NCBI GenBank assembly: GCA_900552655.1
Contig: USAE01000020.1
Location: 1-25,779 of the forward strand
DNA from: an uncultured Clostridium sp.
Lineage (GTDB): Bacteria > Bacillota > Clostridia > TANB77 > CAG-508
DNA length: 25,779 nt
Reading direction: 5' to 3'
Under the pieces are notes generated by a model. It saw nothing but the letters and a program-made list of their open reading frames with translations. It made no database searches and was not told the origin of the DNA. This document shows, one piece after another, positions 7,072 to 14,553 of this stretch (positions within the stretch are counted from its first letter, which is position 1; every line of letters starts with the position of its first letter). The position numbers and the translations under genes are program-made.

Positions 7072-9180
7072 TTAATTATTTTCTTCTACATCTTTCATAG
7101 ATAAGTTTATTCTACCTTGGTCGTCTATTTCTATTACTTTTGCTTTAACCTTATCTCCTTCATGTAGTACATCTTCTACATTTTTTACTCTTTCTTTTGA
7201 TATTTTTGAAATATGAACCAATCCTTCTTTACCCATACCTAAATCTACAAATGCCCCAAAATTCATAATTTTAGTAACATTTCCTTCGTACACTTGTCCT
7301 ACTTCTATTTCTCTTACTATGTCTTCTATTATTTCTTTAGCTCTGCTTGCTTGTTTTTCATCTGAAGAATAAATAAATACTTGTCCATCTTCTTTAATAT
7401 CTATTTTTACACCAGTTTCTTCTATTATTTTATTAATTGTTTTTCCACCTGTTCCAATTACATCTTTAATTTTTTCTACTTTTATCTTTAAGTTCATAAT
7501 TTTTGGTGCATATTCTGATATATGTTCTCTTGGCTCTGCTAATTGCTTTAACATTATTTCGTTTAATATATATTCACGTGCTTTTTTTGTTCTTGCAAAT
7601 GCCTCTTTTATTATCTTATATGATAATCCATCTATTTTTATATCAACTTGTATTGCTGTTATACCCTTTTCTGTTCCACCTACTTTAAAGTCCATATCGC
7701 CGAAAAAATCTTCTATACCTTGAATATCTGTTAGCATTACATAATCATCTGAACCATTTGGATCTGTTACTAGCCCTGTAGAAATTCCTGCAACTGGTCT
7801 TTTTATTGGAACACCCGCATCCATTAATGCTAATGTACTTGCACAAATACTTGCTTGTGATGTTGAACCATTTGAAGATAATACTTCTGAAACTACTCTT
7901 ATTGCATATGGGAATTCTTCTTCACTTGGTATTACTGGAACTAATGCTTTTTCTGCTAAAGCTCCATGACCAATTTCTCTTCTACCTGGTCCTCTTGATG
8001 GTCTTGCTTCTCCAACACTATAGCTTGGGAAATTGTATTGGTGCATATATCTTTTACTTTCTTCTGTATCTATGCCATCTAATGCTTGTTCTTCTGATAC
8101 CATTCCTAATGTTGCAATTGATAATACTTGTGTTTGACCTCTTGTAAATAGCCCACTACCATGTACTCTTGGAAGTAAACCTGCTTCACATGATAACGGT
8201 CTTATTTCGTCTATCTTTCTACCATCTGGTCTTTTATGTTCTGTATATATCATTTCTCTTACACATTTCTTTTCTAAGTCATGTATACTTGTTGCAATAT
8301 CTGACATTATTTCTTCTGTTTTTTCTTCTCCAATTTTATTTGTAAAATATTCTACAATTTCTTCTGTTAATTTATCTATATTTTCATCTCTTACTTCTTT
8401 ATCTACTGCTTGTACTGCTTCGTACATTTTAGATTTGTATTCTTTTTCTACTTCAGCATAAATTTCTTCATTTACAGCAAATGATTTATATTCAAATTTA
8501 GGTTTTCCTATTTCTTTTTTCATTTTTCCTATAAAAGTACATAATTTTTTTATTTCTTTATGTGCTTTTTTTATTGCTTCTAACATAATATCGTCTAGTA
8601 TTTCGTCTGCTCCAGCTTCTATCATTGCTATTTTGTCTTTTGTTCCTGCAACTGTAAGTGTTAACCTACTATTTTTTCTTTGTTCTTCTGTTGGATTTAT
8701 TATAATTTCATCGTTAACATATCCAACTGCAACAGCTGCTGTTGGACCACCAAATGGAATATCTGATATTGATAATGCTGCAGAAGCCCCAATCATTGCA
8801 CAAATTTCCGGTTGATTATCTTGTTCTACTGATAATACTGTTGCTACAACACATACATCATTTCTAAAATCTTTTGGAAATAATGGTCTTAATGGTCTAT
8901 CTATTGCTCTTGATGTAAGTATAGCTTTATCACTTGGCTTTCCTTCTCTTTTTGTATAACTTCCTGGTATTTTTCCTACTGCATATAGTTTTTCTTCATA
9001 ATCTACTGATAATGGGAAAAAATCTATCCCATCTCTTGGCTCTTTAGATGCTGTAACATCTACTAATACTACTGTATCCCCATATTTTACTAAAACACTA
9101 CCATTTGCTAAACCTGCAAGTTTTCCTGTTTCTAGTGTAAGTGTTCTTCCTGCTAATTCTGTTGAATACGATTTAAACAT
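7072..9180 (-). CDS. pnp: Polyribonucleotide nucleotidyltransferase (PNPase)
   Basis: The roughly 702-residue protein has two RNase PH domains (about 1-215 and 305-535) joined by a helical linker. A KH domain follows (VIGTGGKTINKI, about 570) and then an S1 domain (EGNVTKIMNFGAFVDLGMGK, about 630-690). It is the phosphorolytic 3'-5' exoribonuclease acting in mRNA decay, with RNase Y as a likely partner. I place the start at the second in-frame ATG (9180), because GAGGAG (9194-9189) is eight bases before it and would be only two bases from the first ATG (9186). It follows rpsO, the usual bacterial order. No convincing terminator follows the stop. Confidence 0.97.
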   Translation of the reverse strand: MFKSYSTELAGRTLTLETGKLAGLANGSVLVKYGDTVVLVDVTASKEPRDGIDFFPLSVDYEEKLYAVGKIPGSYTKREGKPSDKAILTSRAIDRPLRPLFPKDFRNDVCVVATVLSVEQDNQPEICAMIGASAALSISDIPFGGPTAAVAVGYVNDEIIINPTEEQRKNSRLTLTVAGTKDKIAMIEAGADEILDDIMLEAIKKAHKEIKKLCTFIGKMKKEIGKPKFEYKSFAVNEEIYAEVEKEYKSKMYEAVQAVDKEVRDENIDKLTEEIVEYFTNKIGEEKTEEIMSDIATSIHDLEKKCVREMIYTEHKRPDGRKIDEIRPLSCEAGLLPRVHGSGLFTRGQTQVLSIATLGMVSEEQALDGIDTEESKRYMHQYNFPSYSVGEARPSRGPGRREIGHGALAEKALVPVIPSEEEFPYAIRVVSEVLSSNGSTSQASICASTLALMDAGVPIKRPVAGISTGLVTDPNGSDDYVMLTDIQGIEDFFGDMDFKVGGTEKGITAIQVDIKIDGLSYKIIKEAFARTKKAREYILNEIMLKQLAEPREHISEYAPKIMNLKIKVEKIKDVIGTGGKTINKIIEETGVKIDIKEDGQVFIYSSDEKQASRAKEIIEDIVREIEVGQVYEGNVTKIMNFGAFVDLGMGKEGLVHISKISKERVKNVEDVLHEGDKVKAKVIEIDDQGRINLSMKDVEENN

Positions 9181-9307
9181 TTTCATCTCTCCTCTAATAA
9201 TTATTTTACTTATTTATTATTAGATGTAACCTCTATTCTAAATTATTATACATAGTTCAGAATACAAGCTACTTTCTAAATTAATAAATAAGTATTTATT
9301 ATACTAT

Positions 9308-9333
9308 TTTAGGGCGTATGATAACGCCCTAAA
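9308..9333 (-). other. Perfect hairpin between rpsO and pnp
   Basis: TTTAGGGCGT pairs with ACGCCCTAAA (10 base pairs, loop ATGATA on the plus strand), nine bases after the rpsO stop. The minus strand after it is A-rich, not a U-run. It may therefore be a processing or protecting hairpin rather than an efficient terminator. Confidence 0.6.
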
Positions 9334-9341
9334 GTTGTATA

Positions 9342-9605
9342 CTATTTTCTTAAACCTAATTTTGCTATTATGTCCCTATATCTTTGAACATCTTTTTTAG
9401 CTAAGTAATTTAATAAGTTTCTTCTTTTTCCAACCATTTTTAAAAGACCTCTTCTTGAATGGTTATCTTTTTTGTGAACTTTTAAGTGTTCTGTTAACTC
9501 ATTAATTCTTTCTGTTAAAAGAGCGATTTGAACTTCTGGTGAACCAGTATCTTTTTCATCTCTTTTATAAGTATTAATAACTTCTTGTTTTCTTTCTTTT
9601 GTCAT
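9342..9605 (-). CDS. rpsO: 30S ribosomal protein S15
   Basis: The 87-residue product (MTKERKQEVINTYKRDEKDT at the start) is S15 throughout, including TGSPEVQIALLTERINELTEHLK and the conserved HSRRGLLKMVGKRRNLLNYL block. It binds 16S rRNA early in 30S assembly. An upstream in-frame ATG (9620) would add five residues, but it overlaps the ribosome binding site GGGAGGTG, so I use the inner ATG at 9605. Promoter candidate 9692-9720 leaves a leader of about 80 bases. S15 often represses its own mRNA through leader structure in bacteria; the leader here has complementary AGCTA/TAGCT and AGG/CCT segments, which is only suggestive. pnp lies downstream. Confidence 0.97.
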   Translation of the reverse strand: MTKERKQEVINTYKRDEKDTGSPEVQIALLTERINELTEHLKVHKKDNHSRRGLLKMVGKRRNLLNYLAKKDVQRYRDIIAKLGLRK

Positions 9606-9691
9606 GTTTACACCTCCCATAATTCTTATTCTTTAAACTGAGCTAAAGTTAGGTGTGTTATATCCTATAGCTAAGTATAAAGACTTTAAAT

Positions 9692-9720
9692 ATTTTACTA
9701 TATTTCAAATAAAAAATCAA
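9692..9720 (-). promoter_or_regulatory. Promoter candidate for rpsO
   Basis: Minus-strand TTGATT (9720-9715), 17-base spacer, TAAAAT (9697-9692). Transcription would start near 9685. Confidence 0.55.
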
Positions 9721-9831
9721 GTAATTTAGTTAATGTTTCTGCCATTATTAGATAATTATTATGATATATATTATCTTTAACAATTATTATATGTTTATTT
9801 ATAACTCTCTATTCTATTATTATTTAATAGC

Positions 9832-9864
9832 AAAGTGGGACCGTATTATACGGTCCCACTTTTT
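9832..9864 (-). terminator. 14-bp perfect hairpin after the 118-residue orphan
   Basis: AAAGTGGGACCGTA (9832-9845) pairs with TACGGTCCCACTTT (9849-9862) around loop TTA. It lies eight bases after the stop at 9873. The T-run on the minus side is weak, while the plus side has five T's, so it may work in either direction. Confidence 0.7.
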
Positions 9865-9872
9865 AGAAGGTA

Positions 9873-10229
9873 TTATGCCGTTATTCTGGCTATAATATCT
9901 CGGATTTTGTTTCCTCTGTTTTCAGAATAAAACTTTTCGAGTCTTTCCAGCTCCAGGTCTAAATCGATTGTTCCTCTGCCTTCTAGCTCCACAACCTTTT
10001 TTCTTGCTTTTAAGCACAAAATTCTGAATACAATACTTTCTTCTTGGTATGATTCTTTCTTGTATTCTTCCAAGATTTTGCTGAATGCTTTTGCACTTTC
10101 AAGATCTTTTATCTCTCCTAGAATTTTAGTTTCGACAAAATCTTTTAAGTATTTAGCCTCCATTTGTTGCGTTAGTACTAATTCCTTTCCCATCCGTTCA
10201 CTTGGTACTTCAAATTTCATTGTTTCCAT
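9873..10229 (-). CDS. Uncharacterised 118-residue helical protein
   Basis: I do not recognise this protein. It is charged and mostly helical (for example KILGEIKDLESAKAFSKILEE and LELERLEKFYSENRGNKIRD), has no signal peptide or membrane segment, and has one Cys. It looks like a real gene. AGGAGGT lies six bases before the ATG, a promoter with extended -10 is at 10273-10301, and a 14-bp hairpin follows the stop. G+C is about 36 percent by eye in sampled lines, clearly above neighbouring genes (about 25-30 percent), and codon choice looks different, which may mean recent acquisition. It stands alone between rpsO and the divergent pseudouridine synthase gene. A small cytoplasmic or DNA/RNA-associated protein is possible, but nothing specific supports that. 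Confidence 0.75.
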   Translation of the reverse strand: METMKFEVPSERMGKELVLTQQMEAKYLKDFVETKILGEIKDLESAKAFSKILEEYKKESYQEESIVFRILCLKARKKVVELEGRGTIDLDLELERLEKFYSENRGNKIRDIIARITA

Positions 10230-10272
10230 ACTATTACCTCCTAGTATTTGCTGTACTTTTAGTTACATTTTA

Positions 10273-10301
10273 ATATTACCATATTTATGTAAATTTGTAA
10301 A
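10273..10301 (-). promoter_or_regulatory. Promoter for the 118-residue orphan
   Basis: Minus-strand TTTACA (10301-10296), 17-base spacer ending in TGG, TAATAT (10278-10273). The TGG makes it an extended -10 element. Confidence 0.6.
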
Positions 10302-10382
10302 TGCTATTTTTATTATAACATATCATTCCTTCCACATATTGCTTTTATTAAATTAATTATTTATAATATGGCTGGTGATATT

Positions 10383-11264
10383 ATGAAATTATCTTATACA
10401 GTAAAACAAAACGATTCTTATATTAATGTTCTAGATGTACTAAAAAATGAATTTTTATTGTCTGCAAGATTAATAACTAAATTAAAACAATCTAATAACA
10501 TCTTTTTTAATGAAGAGATTACATATACAAAAAAATTAGTTTGCGCAAATGATGTAGTTTCTGTTTTAATTGACTTTGTAGAAGACAACTCTAATATTGT
10601 TGCTACAAATATTCCTTTAGATATTATATATGAAGATGAATACTTACTAGCAATTAATAAACCAGCTAATATGCCTGTTCATCCATCTATGTTGCATTAT
10701 GAGGAAACACTATCTAATGCTGTTAAATACTATTTTGATACACTAAATTTGAAAAGAAAAATACGAATTGTAAATAGGCTTGATAAAGACACTTCTGGAA
10801 TTGTAATTTTTGCTAAGAATGAATATATTCAAGAATGTTTAATTAAACAAATGAAGACAAAAGAATTAAAAAAAGAATATTTAGCTATTGTTACAGGTTA
10901 TCTTCAAAAAAAATCTGATACCTTATGCTTTCCAATCTCTAGAAAAGAAGGTAGTATTATAGAAAGAACCGTAAATCCCAATGGCGATATTGCAATAACA
11001 CATTATAATATTTTAAAAGAACAAAATAATCTTTCTTTGGTTCATGTTTTTCTAGAAACTGGTAGAACACATCAAATAAGAGTACATTTTAGTCATATTA
11101 ATCATCCAATATTAGGAGATACCCTATATGGAACCCCATCTCCTTTAATTAATAGGCAAGCTTTACACAGTTATAAAATTACCCTTCTTCACCCAATTTC
11201 TAAACAAATATTAACTTTAGAAGCACCTATTCCAAATGATATGAAATTTATAAATTTTAATTAA
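10383..11264 (+). CDS. RluA-family pseudouridine synthase
   Basis: The roughly 293-residue protein isomerises uridine to pseudouridine in RNA. It carries the RluA catalytic motif NRLDKDTSGIVIFAKN (the Asp of RLDKDTSG is catalytic) and the downstream GRTHQIRVHFSHINHPILGD block. An S4-like N-terminal segment (about 1-70) is followed by DIIYEDEYLLAINKPA, typical of the RluC/RluD/YlyB group. Which RNA site it modifies cannot be told. Two starts are possible: ATG 10368 adds five residues but overlaps a perfect TATAAT (10362-10367). ATG 10383 has GGTGA five bases upstream, so I choose it. The gene is isolated, divergent from the 118-residue orphan, and ends before a bidirectional terminator. Confidence 0.9.
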   Translation: MKLSYTVKQNDSYINVLDVLKNEFLLSARLITKLKQSNNIFFNEEITYTKKLVCANDVVSVLIDFVEDNSNIVATNIPLDIIYEDEYLLAINKPANMPVHPSMLHYEETLSNAVKYYFDTLNLKRKIRIVNRLDKDTSGIVIFAKNEYIQECLIKQMKTKELKKEYLAIVTGYLQKKSDTLCFPISRKEGSIIERTVNPNGDIAITHYNILKEQNNLSLVHVFLETGRTHQIRVHFSHINHPILGDTLYGTPSPLINRQALHSYKITLLHPISKQILTLEAPIPNDMKFINFN

Positions 11265-11310
11265 TTATATTTCTCAAAAATTATACATAAATTTCTCCTA
11301 CTAGTAGAAA

Positions 11311-11357
11311 TTTATTAACAAAAAAAGTGGTACACGACCACTTTTTTTGTTAATAAA
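11311..11357. terminator. Bidirectional 21-bp terminator between convergent genes
   Basis: A perfect 21-base-pair inverted repeat with loop ACACG has A/T-rich outer arms that give a U-run on both strands. It serves the pseudouridine synthase gene (plus) and the 325-residue gene (minus), and overlaps the stop codon and last codons of the latter. Confidence 0.85.
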
Positions 11358-12327
11358 TCTTCATCCCTTTATTGGTAAATATGGCTATTGGATTAAGCTT
11401 GTCTACTATATCCCCTGCGCACTTTTCCAAATCTACCGACAGTATTTTTTCTTCGTAGCACTCGTCTACATCTGCCATAATTGAACATGGAGAAACACAA
11501 ATCTTTTCTCCCTCCAATTTAAAAGCATTGTTCCAATCTGGGTACATTAAATATACCCTATTTTTTGGTTTCATTATTAATGGGTACATTTTACAATGCC
11601 AATAACATCCTACTGCTACTGAGTTTAAAGTTGGCATTCCATAATTTGTCGCTATCAAAACCCTTTTATCATAAGATTCCTTTAGCACTAAATTAGCAAA
11701 ATAATCATTTCTATCGACATAATATTTTTCTAATCTTTTAGTGATAGCATAAAATTTTTCTGCGTCTTTTCCTTCAAGGTAATCTAACTTTTTGCCAGTA
11801 ATAAGATCTGTTTTGGTTTTTATTTTATCATAAAACCAATTTCCCTGTGTTATAACACCATCTGGCATATTTCTTTGTTGGTATTCGTTTATTGGCATAT
11901 TCAATATTAAATATTGCCCATTTTGTAAGCATTCTTTACCATTTGCACTCATAAGAGCTATTAATTGGTTTCTCGCAGAATAGTTCCAATTGTATCTCTT
12001 ATTTCTTAAAGCTTTTCCTACCCTTTCCATAAATTGCAATGGATGTATAAAATTATTTAATCTATATATACTAATTCCACTAACATTCATTGTTTTTTCA
12101 ATTGGAATAAATGGTACGTCTGTATCCCAATAAGCTAATGTTCCATTAAAAAACATTTGATTTGGAATAGTTTCAGTATTGTTCACATCTGGCAAAACAC
12201 ATATTTCAGCTCTCATTTCTCTTCCGGAAATACTTGTTGCTATATTGGTAAGAATTCTTTCTGTTGTTTCTAGCTCTTTAATTAAATTCCGTTGCATCTC
12301 ACTTGGATTTTGATTTAAAATTTTCAT
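11350..12327 (-). CDS. Uncharacterised 325-residue cytoplasmic protein
   Basis: I do not recognise the family. There is no signal peptide or long hydrophobic segment, so it is probably cytoplasmic. It has a Cys/His cluster in the C-terminal third (C241-Y-W-H-C245, then C277, C281, C290 and C303) that could bind a metal but matches no motif I know. Aromatic residues are frequent (YWDTD, RYNWNY, NWFYDK, MYPDW). The gene is well formed: AGGAGG six bases before the ATG, a promoter with perfect -35 and -10 boxes at 12380-12408, and a strong terminator at the stop. It is transcribed alone, toward the pseudouridine synthase gene. Nothing in its neighbourhood suggests a pathway. A structural or phage-derived protein cannot be excluded. 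Confidence 0.8.
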   Translation of the reverse strand: MKILNQNPSEMQRNLIKELETTERILTNIATSISGREMRAEICVLPDVNNTETIPNQMFFNGTLAYWDTDVPFIPIEKTMNVSGISIYRLNNFIHPLQFMERVGKALRNKRYNWNYSARNQLIALMSANGKECLQNGQYLILNMPINEYQQRNMPDGVITQGNWFYDKIKTKTDLITGKKLDYLEGKDAEKFYAITKRLEKYYVDRNDYFANLVLKESYDKRVLIATNYGMPTLNSVAVGCYWHCKMYPLIMKPKNRVYLMYPDWNNAFKLEGEKICVSPCSIMADVDECYEEKILSVDLEKCAGDIVDKLNPIAIFTNKGMKIY

Positions 12328-12379
12328 ATTTTTCCTCCTAATTAAAATTATTTTTATTAGATACTACAAAATTTTAATA

Positions 12380-12408
12380 ATTATATATCGTTCCGCACTT
12401 TATGTCAA
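12380..12408 (-). promoter_or_regulatory. Perfect consensus sigma-A promoter for the 325-residue orphan
   Basis: Minus-strand TTGACA (12408-12403), 17-base spacer, TATAAT (12385-12380). All twelve consensus bases match at optimal spacing. Transcription would start near 12373, about 45 bases before the ATG. Confidence 0.85.
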
Positions 12409-12422
12409 TCTTTCTTTTTTAT

Positions 12423-12494
12423 AAAAAACGTATCTAAAATTTTCTAGCAAATATAAATCAAAAAAATCTAAGGTATGTCATAATTTTATTGTAC
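12423..12494. repeat. Diverged second copy of the 1367-1441 repeat (copy B)
   Basis: This stretch aligns with 1367-1441 at about four positions in five, including the A-run, CTAA-ATTTTCTA, CAAAT-TAAAT, the block AAAAAAATCTAAGGTA, CATAATT and terminal GTAC. The hairpin arms CGTATCT (12429-12435) and AGGTATG (12471-12477) still pair as RNA through G-U pairs. It lies between the rnpB terminator and the promoter of the 325-residue gene. Confidence 0.7.
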
Positions 12495-12511
12495 CGAATT
12501 TTATAAAATGC

Positions 12512-12540
12512 AAAAAACTTTCAGAATACATCTGAAAGTC
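12512..12540 (-). terminator. Terminator of rnpB
   Basis: ACTTTCAGA pairs with TCTGAAAGT (12518-12526 and 12531-12539), and six T's follow on the minus strand. It lies about 16 bases beyond the RNase P RNA 3' end. Confidence 0.85.
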
Positions 12541-12555
12541 TTATTTTTAATTTAT

Positions 12556-12896
12556 TAAGTAAATCTGTAAGCCGGGTTCTGTCTAGGACAGTCATTTATC
12601 TATTCCATATGTTACCATATGGCTTAAGCCACCAATAAGAGGACGACGAGCAGTCTTAACCCTCAATCTCGGTGTTGCTCCAGATGGGGTTTACATTGAC
12701 CAAATATGTCACCATATTTGCGGTAAGCTCTTACCTCACCTTTTCACCCTTACCCATATAGGGCGGTTATTTTCTGTTGCACTTTCCTTAAGGTTACCCT
12801 CACTGGACGTTATCCAGCATCATTGCTCTATGGAGCCCGGACTTTCCTCGTACGCTGTCTTTCGACCTTGCTATACGCGACTGTCTAATTTACTCT
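12556..12896 (-). ncRNA. rnpB: RNase P RNA
   Basis: The minus strand carries the RNase P core: GAGGAAAGTCCGGGCTCC (12849-12832) near the 5' end and ACAGAACCCGGCTTA (12582-12568) near the 3' end, the segments that build P4 and neighbouring helices. AGTAAAT (12894-12888) pairs with ATTTACT (12564-12558) as helix P1 and fixes the ends. Length is about 340 bases, and the layout looks closer to the ancestral A type than the Bacillus B type. It is the ribozyme that trims tRNA 5' leaders. A good promoter places the start at about 12895 and a terminator follows. The gene lies 35 bases behind the HD-hydrolase gene. Confidence 0.95.
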
Positions 12897-12901
12897 TAAT
12901 T

Positions 12902-12929
12902 ATTTTAACATTTTTATACAAAAAGTCAA
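12902..12929 (-). promoter_or_regulatory. Promoter of rnpB
   Basis: Minus-strand TTGACT (12929-12924), 16-base spacer ending in TGT, TAAAAT (12907-12902). The predicted start, about 12895, coincides with the P1 helix start. The -35 lies one base past the stop codon of the HD gene. Confidence 0.8.
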
Positions 12930-12930
12930 G

Positions 12931-14496
12931 CTATCTTGCCTCTTTCTTTCTATCTCTAAGAATATCTCCAACCGCTTTAACAGCTTCTTTATTTTTTGTT
13001 TTTTCTTTTAGTTTTTCTTTGTCTACTATAACTACTACATTTGTAAAAGTCTTAAGTGGTACTCTTCTTTTTGGATGTTTGTCAAAAGTATAAATTTTTC
13101 CATCTTCATCTTCTATAAATATTTCTTCTCCTTTCTTATCTTTGTACAAACTATTCTTAGAAACATAATATGAAATACCATAATTTTCTGGAGTAAATTT
13201 TCCCTCTTCTCCTAATTCTTTTTTTATTTCTTTTAATTTATATTTTAAATCTTTCTCATTTCTACATTTCTGTGTTATGTATCTTTCTTGAATTAGTTCT
13301 TGGGTAGATCCTGGTGGAATTTCACCTATTCTTCTAAAAAATCTGTCATTTTCTGGAGAAAGTCGTCCTAAATTCCCAAATTCATTTACATCTTCATTTG
13401 TTACCATTAAGCCATAATATAATGGATAGTAGCTTTCTTCATCAGGAATACATATTCTCGCTAGACTCTTTAATTTTTCGTCTTCTGTATTATCATATAC
13501 CTCAATTATTCCTTTTAGAAATTCTATGTCATTGTAGCTAATATATTCATCCAGATCAATTTCCTCGGGCATTTTTTCATAATTATTTCTTAAAAAAGTT
13601 TTTAAGCTATGTTCTTCTTCAGATCTTAATAGTTCTTCCGAAAATTCTTTATAAACATGATCGTATACTTTTGCTTTTGGAGCTTCATAATATTTTTGAT
13701 AATTATTAAATCTCGCTTCCAAAAATTTTTCTATTTTTTCTAAGCATTCATAAGGATACACTGGAACTAATTTTCCTTTTCCTTCAATAATAACTTTCTT
13801 TATTTCTACCTTTTGCAATAATTCTGTTATTTCATCTGAATTGCTATCATCCAAGCGCAATGCCATACTATCTCTTGGTAAAAAATCTCCTCTATCTACA
13901 TCTATTTGCCCTTCAAACAAACTGTTTAATCCTAAAAAATTTCTTTGTTCTACTTCTTCCATTATTTCTGGTAAATTTGGCCATACTGCATTTAGTTTTG
14001 CTTTTAATTCTTCATTTTCATTAATCATTCTCTTACCAATATCTTCATGAAATCCCTTTGGTAGATTACAAATTGTTTCCATTGTATGAGAAAATGGTCC
14101 ATGACCAATATCATGCATAAAACCTCTCATTAATTCTGCCACAATATATTTTTCATAACCATATTTTTTAACTATTCCTCTTATATTGTTGTCTTCTAAA
14201 ATATGCATACATAATTCCATTGTTCTTGCATATGTTCCTTTGCTGTGCTTTGCTCTAGAATGCATAAGATTACTATTTTCTAAATATTTTGTGCCCAATT
14301 GAAAAATTTTACTCATTCTCCTAAACACTTGTGTATTTTTTATATCATCCATTTCTATTGTATAATAAATTAATCCATCATTTGTATAATCTCCACTATT
14401 CCTATTAATAGCAAAATCTGATTCATAAAATATTCCCTTTGGTTTATCATATAATAACCCAAAAAATTTTTCTGCTTCATTATATCCTATATGCAT
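12931..14496 (-). CDS. HD-domain phosphohydrolase (COG1078/YwfO-like)
   Basis: The 521-residue protein carries the HD-superfamily metal site: HSRAKHSKGTY (79-89), HD at 128-129 in MHDIGHGPFSHTME, and the later Asp motif QIDVDRGDFLPRDSM (about 190). This order is that of dNTP triphosphohydrolase-like proteins of the COG1078 type, close to SAMHD1-like and dGTPase enzymes; the actual substrate is unknown. The C-terminal half (about 330-521) is lysine/glutamate-rich and not recognised. The start is set at ATG 14496, with AAAGGA eight bases upstream; the earlier ATG at 14505 overlaps that site. The lipoprotein gene lies 57 bases upstream on the same strand, and rnpB follows with its own promoter. 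Confidence 0.85.
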   Translation of the reverse strand: MHIGYNEAEKFFGLLYDKPKGIFYESDFAINRNSGDYTNDGLIYYTIEMDDIKNTQVFRRMSKIFQLGTKYLENSNLMHSRAKHSKGTYARTMELCMHILEDNNIRGIVKKYGYEKYIVAELMRGFMHDIGHGPFSHTMETICNLPKGFHEDIGKRMINENEELKAKLNAVWPNLPEIMEEVEQRNFLGLNSLFEGQIDVDRGDFLPRDSMALRLDDSNSDEITELLQKVEIKKVIIEGKGKLVPVYPYECLEKIEKFLEARFNNYQKYYEAPKAKVYDHVYKEFSEELLRSEEEHSLKTFLRNNYEKMPEEIDLDEYISYNDIEFLKGIIEVYDNTEDEKLKSLARICIPDEESYYPLYYGLMVTNEDVNEFGNLGRLSPENDRFFRRIGEIPPGSTQELIQERYITQKCRNEKDLKYKLKEIKKELGEEGKFTPENYGISYYVSKNSLYKDKKGEEIFIEDEDGKIYTFDKHPKRRVPLKTFTNVVVIVDKEKLKEKTKNKEAVKAVGDILRDRKKEAR

Positions 14497-14553
14497 GTTC
14501 AACATCCTTTTCTATTTTTTTAGCTTAAATATTTTATCATATATTTTTATATT

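Noticed and set aside
9606..9620. Longer N-terminus for S15 starting at 9620
   Set aside because: That ATG overlaps the ribosome binding site GGGAGGTG, and S15 proteins begin at MTKERK-like sequence.
9832..9864. GGGACCGT in the orphan's terminator taken as a third REP-like copy
   Set aside because: Only seven or eight bases are shared with the repeat core and the flanks differ; it is better explained as a terminator.
11287..11315. Palindrome whose sequence recalls a Cas12a crRNA repeat (ATTTCTCCTACTAGTAGAAAT)
   Set aside because: It occurs once, is a simple symmetric hairpin, lacks spacing copies, and no cas genes are present; the similarity is superficial.
12423..12494. G-U preserving changes between the two repeat copies taken as proof of an RNA on the plus strand
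   Set aside because: Two changes keep pairing only on the plus strand, but a third keeps it only on the minus strand, so the evidence does not choose a strand.
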